Assembly: GCF_037392515.1 (NCBI RefSeq)
Contig: NC_090285.1
Span: 2,545,501 to 2,609,500, forward strand
Direction of reading: 5' to 3'
Source of the DNA: Haliotis asinina
Taxonomy: Eukaryota > Mollusca > Gastropoda > Lepetellida > Haliotidae
Length of the DNA: 64,000 bases
Within the stretch, counting starts at the first letter, position 1, and each line of letters starts with the position of its first letter. Below are positions 1-13,616 of the stretch, piece by piece. The translations under genes were made by a program, and so were the position numbers. A model generated the notes under the pieces. That model did no database searches. It saw only the letters and a program-made list of their open reading frames with translations, and was not told the origin of the DNA.

Positions 1-3000
1 GTACTAGTACCCTTCTGTATTCCCCTGTTTACCGTGCCAGGAGCCAAGTACTCTGTACTAGTACCCTCCTGTATTCCCCTGTTTACCGTGCCAGGAGCCA
101 AGTACTCTGTACTAGTACCCTCCTGTATCCCCCTGTTTACCGTGCCAGGGGCCAAGTACTCTGCACTAGTACCCTCCTGTATCCCCCTGTTTACCGTGTC
201 AGGGGCCAAGTACTCTGTACTAGTACCCTCCTGTATTCTCCTGTTTACCGTGCCATGGGCCAAGTACTCTGTACTAGTACCCTCCTGTATTCCCCTGTTT
301 ACCGTGCCATGGGCCAAGTACTCTGTACTAGTACCCTCCTGTATTCCCCTGTTTACCGTGCCATGGGCCAAGTACTCTGTACTAGTACCCTTCTGTATTC
401 CCCTGTTTACCGTGTCAGGGGCCAAGTACTCTGTACTAGTACCCTCCTGTATTCCCCTGTTTACCGTGCCATGGGCCAAGTGCTCAGTACTAGTACCCTC
501 CTGTATCCCCCTGTTTACCGTGTCATGGGCCAAGTACTCTGTACTAGTACCCTCCTGTATCCCCCTGTTTACCGTGCCATGGGCCAAGTACTCTGTACTA
601 GTACCCTCCTGTATCCCCCTGTTTACCGTGCCATGGGCCAAGTACTCTGTACTAGTACCCTCCTGTAGCCCCCTGTTTACCGTGCCATGGGCCAAGTTTT
701 CTGTACTAGTACCCTCCTGTATCCCCCTGTTTACCGTGTCAGGGGCCAAGTACTCTGTACTAGTACCCTCCTGTATCCCCCTGTTTACCGTGCCATGGGC
801 CAAGTACTCTGTACTAGTACCCTCCTGTATTCCCCTGTTTACCGTGTCAGGGGCCAAGTACTCTGTACTAGTACCCTCCTGTATCCCCCTGTTTACCGTG
901 TCAGGGGCCAAGTACTCTGTACTAGTACCCTCTTGTATTCCCCTGTTTACCGTGTCAATGGCCAAGTACTCTGTACTAGTACCCTCCTGTATCACCCTGT
1001 TTACCGTGTCAGGGGCCAAGTCCTCTGTACTAGTACCCTCCTGTATCCCCCTGTTTACCGTGCCATGGGCCAAGTACTCTGTACTAGTACCCTCCTGTAC
1101 TCCCCTGTTTACCGTGTCAGGGGCCAAGTACTCAGTACTAGTACCCTCCTGTATTCCCCTGTTTACCGTGCCATGGGCCAAGTACTCTGTACTAGTACCC
1201 TCCTGTATCCCCCTGTTTACCGTGTCAGGGGCCAAGTCCTCTGTACTAGTACCCTCCTGTATTCCCCTGTTTACCGTGACAGGGGCCAAGTACTCTGTAC
1301 TAGTACCCTCCTGTATCCCCCTGTTTACCGTGCCATGGGCCAAGTCCTCTGTACTAGTACCCTCCTGTATCCCCCTGTTTACCGTGCCATGGGCCAAGTA
1401 CTCTGTACTAGTACCCTCCTGTACTCCCCTGTTTACCGTGCCATGGGCCAAGTACTCTGTACTAGTACCCTCCTTTATTCCCCTGTTTACCGTGCCATGG
1501 GCCAAGTACTCTGTACTAGTACCCTCCTGTATTCCCCTGTTTACCGTGCCATGGGCCAAGTGCTCTGTACTAGTACCCTCCTGTATTCCCCTATTTACCG
1601 TGCCATGGGCCAAGTACTCTGTACTAGTACCCTCCTGTTTCCCCCTGTTTACCGTGCCATGGGCCAAGTCCTCTGTACTAGTACCCTCCTGTTTCCCCCT
1701 GTTTACCGTGCCATGGGCCAAGTACTCTGTACTAGTACCCTCCTGTATCCCCCTGTTTACCGTGCCATGGGCCAAGTACTCTGTACTAGTACCCTCCTGT
1801 ATTCCCCTGTTTACCGTGCCATGGGCCAAGTACTCTGTACTAGTACCCTCCTGTATTCCCCTGTTTACCGTGCCATGGGCCAAGTACTCTGTACTAGTAC
1901 CCTTCTGTATTCCCCTGTTTACCGTGCCAGGAGCCAAGTACTCTGTACTAGTACCCTCCTGTATTCCCCTGTTTACCGTGCCAGGAGCCAAGTACTCTGT
2001 ACTAGTACCCTCCTGTATCCCCCTGTTTACCGTGCCAGGGGCCAAGTACTCTGCACTAGTACCCTCCTGTATCCCCCTGTTTACCGTGTCAGGGGCCAAG
2101 TACTCTGTACTAGTACCCTCCTGTGTTCTCCTGTTTACCGTGCCATGGGCCAAGTACTCTGTACTAGTACCCTCCTGTATTCCCCTGTTTACCGTGCCAT
2201 GGGCCAAGTACTCTGTACTAGTACCCTCCTGTATTCCCCTGTTTACCGTGCCATGGTCCAAGTACTCTGTACTAGTACCCTTCTGTATTCCCCTGTTTAC
2301 CGTGTCAGGGGCCAAGTACTCTGTACTAGTACCCTCTTGTATTCCCCTGTTTACCGTGCCATGGGCCAAGTGCTCAGTACTAGTACCCTCCTGTATCCCC
2401 CTGTTTACCGTGTCATGGGCCAAGTACTCTGTACTAGTACCCTCCTGTATTCCCCTGTTTACCGTGCCATGGGCCAAGTACTCTGTACTAGTACCCTCCT
2501 GTATTCCCCTGTTTACCGTGCCATGGGCCAAGTACTCTGTACTAGTACCCTCCTGTATCCCCCTGTTTACCGTGTCATGGGCCAAGTACTCTGTACTAGT
2601 ACCCTCCTGTATTCCCCTGTTTACCGTGCCATGGGCCAAGTACTCTGTACTAGTACCCTCCTGTATTCCCCTGTTTACCGTGTCAGGGGCCAAGTACTCA
2701 GTACTAGTACCCTCCTGTATTCCCCTGTTTACCGTGCCATGGGCCAAGTACTCTGTACTAGTACCCTCCTGTATCCCCCTGTTTACCGTGTCAGGGGCCA
2801 AGTCCTCTGTACTAGTACCCTCCTGTATTCCCCTGTTTACCGTGACAGGGGCCAAGTACTCTGTACTAGTACCCTCCTGTATCACCCTGTTTACCGTGCC
2901 ATGGGCCAAGTACTCTGTACTAGTACCCTCCTGTAACCCCCTGTTTACCGTGCCATGGGCCAATTAGTCTGTACTAGTACCCTCCTGTAATCCCCTGTTT

Positions 3001-6000
3001 ACCGTGCCATGGGCCAAGTACTCTGTACTAGTACCCTCCTTTATTCCCCTGTTTACCGTGCCAGGGGCCAAGTACTCTGTACTAGTACCCTCCTGTATTC
3101 CCCTGTTTACCGTGCCATGGGCCAAGTGCTCTGTACTAGTACCCTCCTGTATTCCCCTATTTACCGTGCCATGGGCCAAGTACTCTGTACTAGTACCCTC
3201 CTGTTTCCCCCTGTTTACCGTGCCATGGGCCAAGTACTCTGTACTAGTACCCTCCTGTATCCCCCTGTTTACCGTGCCATGGGCCAAGTACTCTGTACTA
3301 GTACCCTCCTGTATTCCCCTGTTTACCGTGCCATGGGCCAAGTACTCTGTACTAGTACCCTCCTGTATTCCCCTGTTTACCGTGCCATGGGCCAAGTACT
3401 CTGTACTAGTACCCTTCTGTATTCCCCTGTTTACCGTGCCAGGAGCCAAGTACTCTGTACTAGTACCCTCCTGTATTCCCCTGTTTACCGTGCCAGGAGC
3501 CAAGTACTCTGTACTAGTACCCTCCTGTATCCCCCTGTTTACCGTGTCATGGGCCAAGTACTCTGTACTAGTACCCTCCTGTATTCCCCTGTTTACCGTG
3601 CCATGGGCCAAGTACTCTGTACTAGTACCCTCCTGTATTCCCCTGTTTACCGTGTCAGGGGCCAAGTACTCAGTACTAGTACCCTCCTGTATTCCCCTGT
3701 TTACCGTGCCATGGGCCAAGTACTCTGTACTAGTACCCTCCTGTATCCCCCTGTTTACCGTGTCAGGGGCCAAGTCCTCTGTACTAGTACCCTCCTGTAT
3801 TCCCCTGTTTACCGTGACAGGGGCCAAGTACTCTGTACTAGTACCCTCCTGTATCACCCTGTTTACCGTGCCATGGGCCAAGTACTCTGTACTAGTACCC
3901 TCCTGTAACCCCCTGTTTACCGTGCCATGGGCCAAGTACTCTGTACTAGTACCCTCCTGTAATCCCCTGTTTACCGTGCCATGGGCCAAGTACTCTGTAC
4001 TAGTACCCTCCTTTATTCCCCTGTTTACCGTGCCAGGGGCCAAGTACTCTGTACTAGTACCCTCCTGTATTCCCCTGTTTACCGTGCCATGGGCCAAGTG
4101 CTCTGTACTAGTACCCTCCTGTATTCCCCTATTTACCGTGCCATGGGCCAAGTACTCTGTACTAGTACCCTCCTGTTTCCCCCTGTTTACCGTGCCATGG
4201 GCCAAGTACTCTGTACTAGTACCCTCCTGTATCCCCCTGTTTACCGTGCCATGGGCCAAGTACTCTGTACTAGTACCCTCCTGTATTCCCCTGTTTACCG
4301 TGCCATGGGCCAAGTACTCTGTACTAGTACCCTCCTGTATTCCCCTGTTTACCGTGCCATGGGCCAAGTACTCTGTACTAGTACCCTTCTGTATTCCCCT
4401 GTTTACCGTGCCAGGAGCCAAGTACTCTGTACTAGTACCCTCCTGTATTCCCCTGTTTACCGTGCCAGGAGCCAAGTACTCTGTACTAGTACCCTCCTGT
4501 ATCCCCCTGTTTACCGTGCCAGGGGCCAAGTACTCTGCACTAGTACCCTCCTGTATCCCCCTGTTTACCGTGTCAGGGGCCAAGTACTCTGTACTAGTAC
4601 CCTCCTGTATTCTCCTGTTTACCGTGCCATGGGCCAAGTACTCTGTACTAGTACCCTCCTGTATTCCCCTGTTTACCGTGCCATGGGCCAAGTACTCTGT
4701 ACTAGTACCCTCCTGTATTCCCCTGTTTACCGTGCCATGGGCCAAGTACTCTGTACTAGTACCCTCCTGTATCCCCCTGTTTACCGTGCCATGGGCCAAG
4801 TACTCTGTACTAGTACCCTCCTGTATTCCCCTGTTTACCGTGCCATGGGCCAAGTACTCTGTACTAGTACCCTCCTGTATTCCCCTGTTTACCGTGCCAT
4901 GGGCCAAGTACTCTGTACTAGTACCCTTCTGTATTCCCCTGTTTACCGTGCCAGGAGCCAAGTACTCTGTACTAGTACCCTCCTGTATTCCCCTGTTTAC
5001 CGTGCCAGGAGCCAAGTACTCTGTACTAGTACCCTCCTGTATCCCCCTGTTTACCGTGCCAGGGGCCAAGTACTCTGCACTAGTACCCTCCTGTATCCCC
5101 CTGTTTACCGTGTCAGGGGCCAAGTACTCTGTACTAGTACCCTCCTGTATTCTCCTGTTTACCGTGCCATGGGCCAAGTACTCTGTACTAGTACCCTCCT
5201 GTATTCCCCTGTTTACCGTGCCATGGGCCAAGTACTCTGTACTAGTACCCTCCTGTATTCCCCTGTTTACCGTGCCATGGTCCAAGTACTCTGTACTAGT
5301 ACCCTTCTGTATTCCCCTGTTTACCGTGTCAGGGGCCAAGTACTCTGTACTAGTACCCTCTTGTATTCCCCTGTTTACCGTGCCATGGGCCAAGTGCTCA
5401 GTACTAGTACCCTCCTGTATCCCCCTGTTTACCGTGTCATGGGCCAAGTACTCTGTACTAGTACCCTCCTGTATTCCCCTGTTTACCGTGCCATGGGCCA
5501 AGTACTCTGTACTAGTACCCTTCTGTATTCCCCTGTTTACCGTGTCAGGGGCCAAGTACTCTGTACTAGTACCCTCCTGTATTCCCCTGTTTACCGTGCC
5601 ATGGGCCAAGTGCTCAGTACTAGTACCCTCCTGTATCCCCCTGTTTACCGTGTCAGGGGCCAAGTACTCTGTACTAGTACCCTCCTGTATCCACCTGTTT
5701 ACCGTGCCATGGGCCAAGTGCTCAGTACTAGTACCCTCCTGTATCCCCCTGTTTACCGTGTCAGGGGCCAAGTACTCTGTACTAGTACCCTCCTGTATCC
5801 ACCTGTTTACCGTGCCATGGGCCAAGTACTCTGTACTAGTACCCTCCTGTATCCCCCTGTTTACCGTGTCAGGGGCCAAGTACTCTGTACTAGTACCCTC
5901 CTGTATCCCCCTGTTTACCGTGCCATGGGCCAAGTCCTCTGTACTAGTACCCTCCTGTATCCCCCTGTTTACCGTGCCATGGGCCAAGTACTCTGTACTA

Positions 6001-9000
6001 GTACCCTCCTGTATCCCCCTGTTTACCGTGCCATGGGCCAAGTACTCTGTACTAGTACCCTCCTGTATCCCCCTGTTTACCGTGCCATGGGCCAAGTACT
6101 CTGTACTAGTACCCTCCTGTATTCCCCCTGTTTACCGTGCCATGGGCCAAGTCCTCTGTACTAGTACCCTCCTGTATCCCCCTGTTTACCGTGCCAGGAG
6201 CCAAGTACTCTGTACTAGTACCCTCCTGTATTCCCCTGTTTACCGTGCCATGGGCCAAGTACTCTGTACTAGTACCCTCCTGTATTCCCCTGTTTACCGT
6301 GTCAGGGGCCAAGTACTCTGTACTAGTACCCTCCTGTATTCCCCTGTTTACCGTGCCATGGGCCAAGTACTCTGTACTAGTACCCTCCTGTATTCCCCTG
6401 TTTACCGTGCCATGGGCCAAGTGCTGAGTACTAGTACCCTCCTGTATTCCCCTGTTTACCGTGCCATGGGCCAAGTACTCTGTACTAGTACCCTCCTGTA
6501 TTCCCCTGTTTACCGTGCCATGGGCCAAGTGCTCAGTACTAGTACCCTCCTGTATTCCCCTGTTTACCGTGCCATTGGCCAAGTACTCTGTACTAGTACC
6601 CTCCTGTATCCCCCTGTTTACCGTGCCATGGGCCAAGTGCTCTGTACTAGTACCCTCCTGTATTCCCCTGTTTACCGTGCCATGGGCCAAGTGCTCTGTA
6701 CTAGTACCCTCCTGTATTCCCCTGTTTACCGTGCCATCTGCCAAGTACTCTGTACTAGTACCCTCCTGTATTCCCCTGTTTACCGTGCCATGGGCCAAGT
6801 GCTCTGTACTAGTACCTTCCTGTATCCCCCTGTTTACCGTGCCATGGGCCAAGTACTCTGTACTAGTACCCTCCTGTGTTCCCCTGTTTACCGTGCCAGG
6901 GGCCAAGTACTCTGTACTAGTACCCTCCTGTATTCCCCTGTTTACCGTGCCATGGGCCAAGTGCTCAGTACTAGTACCCTCCTGTATTCCCCTGTTTACC
7001 GTGCCATGGGCCAAGTGCTCAGTACTAGTACCCTCCTGTATTCCCCTGTTTACCGTGCCATTGGCCAAGTACTCTGTACTAGTACCCTCCTGTATCCCCC
7101 TGTTTACCGTGCCATGGGCCAAGTACTCTGTACTAGTTCCCTCCTGTATTCCCCTGTTTACCGTACCAGGGGCCAAGTACTCTCTACTAGTACCCTCCTG
7201 TATTCCCCTGTTTACCGTGTCAGGGGCCAAGTACTCTGTACTAGTACCCTCCTGTATTCCCCTGTTTACCGTGCCATGGGCCAAGTACTCTGTACTAGTA
7301 CCCTCCTGTATTCCCCTGTTTACCGTGCCATGGGCCAAGTGCTCAGTACTAGTACCCTCCTGTATTCCCCTGTTTACCGTGCCATGGGCCAAGTGCTCTG
7401 TACTAGTACCCTCCTGTATTCCCCTGTTTACCGTGCCATGGGCCAAGTGCTCAGTACTAGTACCCTCCTGTATTCCCCTGTTTACCGTGCCATTGGCCAA
7501 GTACTCTGTACTAGTACCCTCCTGTATCCCCCTGTTTACCGTGCCATGGGCCAAGTGCTCTGTACTAGTACCCTCCTGTATTCCCCTGTTTACCGTGCCA
7601 TGGGCCAAGTGCTCTGTACTAGTACCCTCCTGTATTCCCCTGTTTACCGTGCCATCTGCCAAGTACTCTGTACTAGTACCCTCCTGTATTCCCCTGTTTA
7701 CCGTGCCATGGGCCAAGTGCTCTGTACTAGTACCTTCCTGTTTCCCCCTGTTTACCGTGCCATGGGCCAAGTACTCTGTACTAGTACCCTCCTGTGTTCC
7801 CCTGTTTACCGTGCCATGGGCCAAGTACTCTGTACTAGTACCCTCCTGTATTCCCCTGTTTACCGTGTCAGGGGCCAAGTCCTCTGTACTAGTACCCTCC
7901 TGTATTCCCCTGTTTACCGTGCCATGGGCCAAGTGCTCAGTACTAGTACCCTCCTGTATCCCCCTGTTTACCGTGTCAGGGGCCAAGTGCTCTGTACTAG
8001 TACCCTCCTGTATTCCCCTGTGTACCGTGCCATGGGCCAAGTACTCTGTACTAGTACCCTCCTGTATCCCCCTGTTTACCGTGCCATGGGCCAAGTACTC
8101 TGTACTAGTACCCTCCTGTATCCCCCTGTTTACCGTGCCATGGGCCAAGTGCTCTGTACTAGTACCCTCCTGTATTCCCCTGTTTACCGTGCCATGGGCC
8201 AAGTGCTCTGTACTAGTACCCTCCTGTATTCCCCTGTTTACCGTGCCATGGGCCAAGTACTCTGTACTAGTACCCTCCTGTATTCCCCTGTTTACCGTGC
8301 CATGGGCCAAGTGCTCTGTACTAGTACCTTCCTGTATCCCCCTGTTTACCGTGCCATGGGCCAAGTACTCTGTACTAGTACCCTCCTGTGTTCCCCTGTT
8401 TACCGTGCCATGGGCCAAGTACTCTGTACTAGTACCCTCCTGTATTCCCCTGTTTACCGTGCCATGGGCCAAGTGCTCAGTACTAGTACCCTCCTGTATT
8501 CCCCTGTTTACCGTGTCAGGGGCCAAGTGCTCAGTACTAGTACCCTCCTGTATCCCCCTGTTTACCGTGCCATGGGCCAAGTGCTCTGTACTAGTACCCT
8601 CCTGTATTCCCCTGTATACCGTGCCATGGGCCAAGTGCTCAGTACTAGCACCCTCCTGTATCCCCCTGTTTAAAGTGCCGTGGGCCAAGTACTCTGTACT
8701 AGTACCCTCCTGTATCCCCCTGTTTACCGTGTCAGGGGCCAAGCACTCAGTACTAGCACCCTCCTGTATTCCCCTGTTTACCGTGCCAGGGGCCAAGTGC
8801 TCTGTACTAGTACCCTCCTGTATTCCCCTGTTTACCGTGCCATGGGCCAAGTGCTCAGTACTAGTACCCTCCTGTATTCCCCTGTTTACCGTGCCATGGG
8901 CCACGTAGTCTGTTCTAGTACCCTCCTGTATCCCCCTGTTTACCGTGCCATGGGCCAAGTGCTCTGTACTAGTACCCTCCTGTATTCCCCTGTTTACCGT

Positions 9001-9520
9001 GCCATGGACCAAGTGCTCAGTACTAGTACCCTCCTGTATTCCCCTGTTTACCGTGCCATGGGCCAAGTACTCTGTACTAGTACCCTCCTGTATCCCCCTG
9101 TTTACCGTGCCATGGGCCAAGTACTCTGTACTAGTACCCTCCTGTATTCCCCTGTTTACCGTGCCATTGGCCACGTAGTCTGTACTAGTACCCTCCTGTA
9201 TTCCCCTGTTTACCGTGCCAGGGGCCAAGTGCTCTGTACTAGTACCCTCCTGTATTCCCCTGTTTACCGTGCCATGGACCAAGTACTCAGTACTAGTACC
9301 CTCCTGTATCCCCCTGTTTAAAGTGCCATTGGCCAAGTACTCTGTACTAGTACCCTCCTGTATCCCCCTGTTTACCGTGCCATGGGCCAAGTACTCTGTA
9401 CTAGTACCCTCCTGTATTCCCCTGTTTACCGTGCCATGGGCCACGTAGTCTGTACTAGTACCCTCCTGTATCCCCCTGTTTACCGTGCCATGGGCCAAGT
9501 ACTCTGTACTAGTACCCTCC
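1..9520. repeat. 54-bp satellite array, about 176 units
   Basis: The unit is 54 bp and repeats head to tail from the first base to 9520, so the array continues beyond the left edge. Each unit holds three short palindromes: AGTACT, GTACTAGTAC and usually CCATGG. AGTAC-TCT-GTACT can also form a small hairpin. Variation is almost all base substitution (TATTCCCC/TATCCCCC, CCATGGG/TCAGGGG, AAGTAC/AAGTGC). The only length change I see is one extra C near 6121-6126. Because 54 is a multiple of three and the unit has no stop in three frames, very long open frames appear on both strands. Substitutions alter the residue in every frame, so I read this as non-coding satellite. Variant ends such as CCACGTAGTC cluster near the right border. 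Confidence 0.97.
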
Positions 9521-9536
9521 CGAACAAATGAAACGC

Positions 9537-9805
9537 ATTTGAATCAGCATGGCCTGTATGTTGAATCAGCATGGCCTATGTGTTGAATCAACATGGCCTG
9601 TGTGTTGAATCAGCATGACCTGTATGTTGAATCAGCATGGCCTGTATGTTGAATCAGCATGTCCTGTGCGTTGAATCAGCATGTCCTATGTATTGAATCA
9701 GCATGGCCTATGTGTTGAATCAGCATGGCCTGTATGTTGAATCAGCATGGCCTGTGTGTTGAATCAGCATGGCCTGTATGTTGAATCAGCATGGCGTGTA
9801 TGTTC
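9537..9805. repeat. 22-bp tandem array flanking the satellite
   Basis: About 12 head-to-tail units of roughly 22 bp, core TTGAATCAGCATGGCCTG followed by TATG or TGTG, start about 17 bp after the last 54-bp unit. The two arrays share no obvious sequence. Substitutions such as GGCC/GACC/GTCC are scattered. Array function is unknown. Confidence 0.93.
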
Positions 9806-10650
9806 TTATTGACCTGTAGTTCAGTGTTCAGAGTCTGGGAAATATTGACGTGCTTACATAGAGATATCGATGTCCCATCGCCAAGCATTATGCATTAACT
9901 TATCTTTGCTTGTTAATAACAGCGGTTTTTTTCTCAGAGTGTACTTTTTGTAGTCTTGTTGTTTGTGTGCCACAGAAGCACGCACTCACCAACCTCTCAC
10001 TTGAATCCGATCTCAGTAGTGGGCGCTGCCACTGGTCCGTTAGTGGCCTTTGAAGACATAACTCTCGAGAACAGTGTCACTGTGGTAATGTCCGTGAGAG
10101 AGTAATTTCAGCATAGTCAAACTCCCTGATTTCAACGGAAAGTGCTTACTGGACTTACCGTTTGATTAGGCCCCAGTTTACTGCTTCAGTTTGTAGTTTT
10201 TACTTGCAGGCTAATTTGTTAATTTGGAGCACGTTCGTTCACAAAACTATCAGCTGTATGTTTTGAGAGTGCTGAGGACGAAATACGGGGAAGAAATGGA
10301 AAAACAGAATCATGATTTCGGAAGGTGCCATAATTATTTTTGTTTCATTGAAAAGTACGAATGTGTTGGTGTATTATTACTGGACCCAGATATTCAGATA
10401 TTGTAGTATGTCTGCATGCGTTGAGTTTGGAAAACGTCGAATATAGCTAGCACATGGCATACAGAACAGGCCTTATTACATACCAGCAAGGAAACGTGTA
10501 TCACCTTGTGTTTAGAGTCTTTGTTCGTTACTCAGTTGGAAATATACTTTATCACGTACACGTAACTCTGAAGGCTGGCCATCATATAAATATTGTCATG
10601 GCGATTGATTCAGGAGACTCGTCGTCTAAAAGCTAAGACTTAATTTAAAT

Positions 10651-10827
10651 CTGACGGGATCGAGTAGTCAGGCTCGCTGACTTGGTTGGCATATGCCATC
10701 GGTTCCCAATTGTGCAGATCGATGCTCATGCTGTTGGCCACTGGACCAGATTCGATTATTTACATACCATGGTCATTTAGGTGGAATATCGCTGAGTGCG
10801 GCATAAAAATAAACTCACTCACTCATT
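10651..10827 (+). mobile_element. SINE copy, family A
   Basis: The core reads GGGATCGAGTAGTCAGGCTC, then CTGACTTGGTTGGC, then GATCGATGCTCATG, then a segment close to GGTCCAGACTCGATTATTTA, and ends GGAATATCGCTGAGTGCGGC plus AACTCACTCACTCA. The same string recurs near 12.1, 21.4, 38.8, 44.8 and 57.8 kb in this window, which shows dispersal. The (CTCA)n end is the 3' tail. No protein is encoded. The rest of 9806-13330 holds no gene I can support. Confidence 0.8.
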
Positions 10828-11356
10828 TAATTCATTTGTATTATGCTAATCTCCATTCTTAATCTTCATCACAAGGACAATGTGCATTCTCTTGTTGGCC
10901 AGCCCGCACCACTCTGTAGTCACTTCCATAAATTAGTGTAATGACACTTACAACCTTAATTGGCCGTATCTGCCATCACATCAGTTAGTACAAGGCCATA
11001 CAATTGATTCTATACATGTCCATTGTTGTGGTCTTCGTCTGGCTATTGTTGTCTTAAACTACGTACATGTTCACATATTTTCACATGTTGCGATTGTTTG
11101 TGTGGAGGCGACCGCGAGCAAAATGATGCCGCTCATAGGGAACACCACGGTGATTTTTAAATTTACTATGAGACATTTTTTCGAGGAGTGACCACTCCCT
11201 CTGTGAGCGTCTCCCTGCTTGTATATTTGTTTGTAATGTATTGCATACGTAACTAAAGAGGTTTGGACTTTGCATCCCTTGGCCTTCGTCAACGCAATAT
11301 TCTCCACTTTATTACACGGTGTTACCTTTTTCAAAGATGATGTTTCATCATTATTG

Positions 11357-11464
11357 CTTTTGTTGTTGTTGTTGCTGTTGTTGTTGTTGTTGTTGCTGTT
11401 GTTGTTGTTGTAGTTGTTGTTGTTGTTGTTGTAGTTGTTGTTGTTGTAGTTGTTGTTGTTGTTC
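11357..11464. repeat. (TTG)n microsatellite
   Basis: About 108 bp of nearly pure TTG/GTT with a few GCT and TAG interruptions. It produces an artefactual poly-cysteine frame and is not a gene. Confidence 0.95.
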
Positions 11465-12059
11465 AGTTTACAGTACTGCCTTTACAAACATACATAACTA
11501 AGATGAAATATATCGACCCAAGCAAAAGATCTATACATGAGGTTTTGAAGCTGGCTTTTTAATGGATGTTTATGAATATTTTATCATACTCGACATTGTT
11601 ATCATTTCATGTTCAAATACACGCGTTTATGACTCACTGTCACCGTGGCAAGGTATAGGTGATGTTTATGTTCAGGTAGATCACACAAACATGTTTCCAC
11701 AATTAAAGGGAATTAGAGTCTGTTTCTAGCTTATAAATCACCATCACTGTGAGGGTGTGGAAATGGTAAAAAGACTGGCTAAATGAAGCATTTCAACATT
11801 TGTAAACATATATACAAACGGGAAAGTAGTGATGCTATCGAAAAACCTATGATTTTAATCCTCAAAAGCCAATTAGATTCATATCATGATCATGTTTCCT
11901 TGTTCGGGAGCCTAAATTTTAAATATGCTCGTGCTATGACCAAATGTCAGCATCACTTGCAAAACGTTTACCTGTCATTAATCGCATTTCAGTTTCAATA
12001 AACTGTTCCTACAGCCCCATAACTTGGAAAATCAATTGATTTCGACGATGATTAGAAAT

Positions 12060-12245
12060 TATGGGCTCAAAGATGGCAGGTTATTGGTACGCGGGCTGCA
12101 GGCATGTCATTGGATGTCAATATATCAGATGCGGGTAGTCATCCATCGCTTAAATCACTGGATTACCTGGTCCAAACTTGATTATTTACAGACCGCTGCC
12201 ATTTAGCTGGAAAGTGCTGACCGCAAATTAAACTCACTCGCTCAA
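12060..12245 (+). mobile_element. Decayed SINE, family A
   Basis: Matches the family A core in order: CACTGGATTACCTGGTCCAA, then TTGATTATTTACAGACCGC, then TAGCTGG, ending AAACTCACTCGCTCA. It is much more divergent than the copy at 10.65 kb, so it is probably older. Confidence 0.6.
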
Positions 12246-13330
12246 ACCTACCAACCAGTCATCCACAGGATACAACATATATCCCTTGTGTCTAAAACAA
12301 AACACTTTACAAAGTGTCTCTTATAATCCAACACTAATGTGGGTCGATGTTTGTTAAATATCAATTTGTTCTTGCTCTTAAAAACTGACATCATCGCTAT
12401 TTGTAGTAATACTTGATTACATACAAAAGGGTGAAGACAGAATCGAGGCTGGCTTTAGCTGAGATTTCAATTGTAGTAATGTTTCTTGTTAAATGCACTC
12501 AATGTTAAATAAGAATATTAATTAAATGTCCTCTTTTAACATGTCATGAATTACTGGGCATCAGACCTAATTAGGAATGTCATCACAAAATATACACCTA
12601 CAACTCTATTGCCCCGATATAACAGTGTAATAATATAATGGATAAAGGATAGCACAGTGAGTTCCAAGGGTCACTTAGCCAGGCTGTACTCCACAATTCA
12701 CAGCACAACACTGATTTTCCATCGTTACTGCATTTTATTCGAGCACAACATATTATCAACTCGAAGAAACTGGACAAAGTTGGGTTTTTTTGTAATTTTC
12801 AACGACATAAAATGGCATAAAATATTGTTAACACTTTGTCTATATCCCATCATGCATCCGCTAACCTCGTGAAGATACACGCATGCATTCGTCAATAATC
12901 TTCACGTTAATGTCCTCGGCTATTCCGTGTATTACATCTAGGGGGGTCACTAATAGGGACTTGGGGTTGCGTCCACACACCCGAGGAATGAATATCAGTT
13001 AGTGATATCTCAACCGACCGCTGGCTTCACTCGAAGTTGATTTGCAGTATTGCTGATACTTCAACACGTGGAACGTTACAGAAATTCTAAAACAGTAAAG
13101 AGGAACCGACGCTCACACATAACACAAGCATATCAACTTGTCAGAAGAAACATGGTAACTTTAGTGAAATTGAACCGGCAAATACATACAAAATATACAC
13201 CTTAGCTTCTGCAAACGGACACGCAAATTTGACAAAGGGTCAAAGCAGATGTTGCTATAGAAGTGCAGATTGCCGTTGAACACATCATCCGTAGAGCTGT
13301 GACTGCGTAAGTCTATGTTAAGGTTTGGGG

Positions 13331-13336
13331 TTTATT
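13331..13336 (-). terminator. Candidate poly(A) signal of the GPCR gene
   Basis: AATAAA on the minus strand (TTTATT on plus), about 280 bp downstream of the GPCR stop codon. It is the nearest canonical hexamer I found; no cleavage site can be seen directly. Confidence 0.45.
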
Positions 13337-13616
13337 TTTTCCTTCGTGCTAAGATCGGATTGTACAACAGTAACTGCAGGGAGATTATACGAAGAGAGTC
13401 TACAGAGACACAAACTGGCCATAGTAAGTCCAGGTAAGCAAGATTTCACAGACACATTACTGTAATAACGCTCAGAGTGACGAACTTCACAGACAGTTAC
13501 AAATGTGGAATAAATTGCTTGTCGTACATCAATGCGACTGATAGGTTGATAAGAGACATGGTGTTCATCTTACCACGGGTGTTGTTCCCGGCGTTGATAA
13601 CCAATACATCATGGGT

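Noticed and set aside
34-9498. Open frames of up to 1,889 residues on both strands, resembling 18-residue repeat proteins
   Set aside because: They follow from a stop-free 54-bp unit. Substitutions change residues freely in every frame, several frames and both strands are open together, and one frame silently switches at the indel near 6121.
11319-11501. Poly-cysteine open frame
   Set aside because: Translation of a (TTG)n microsatellite.
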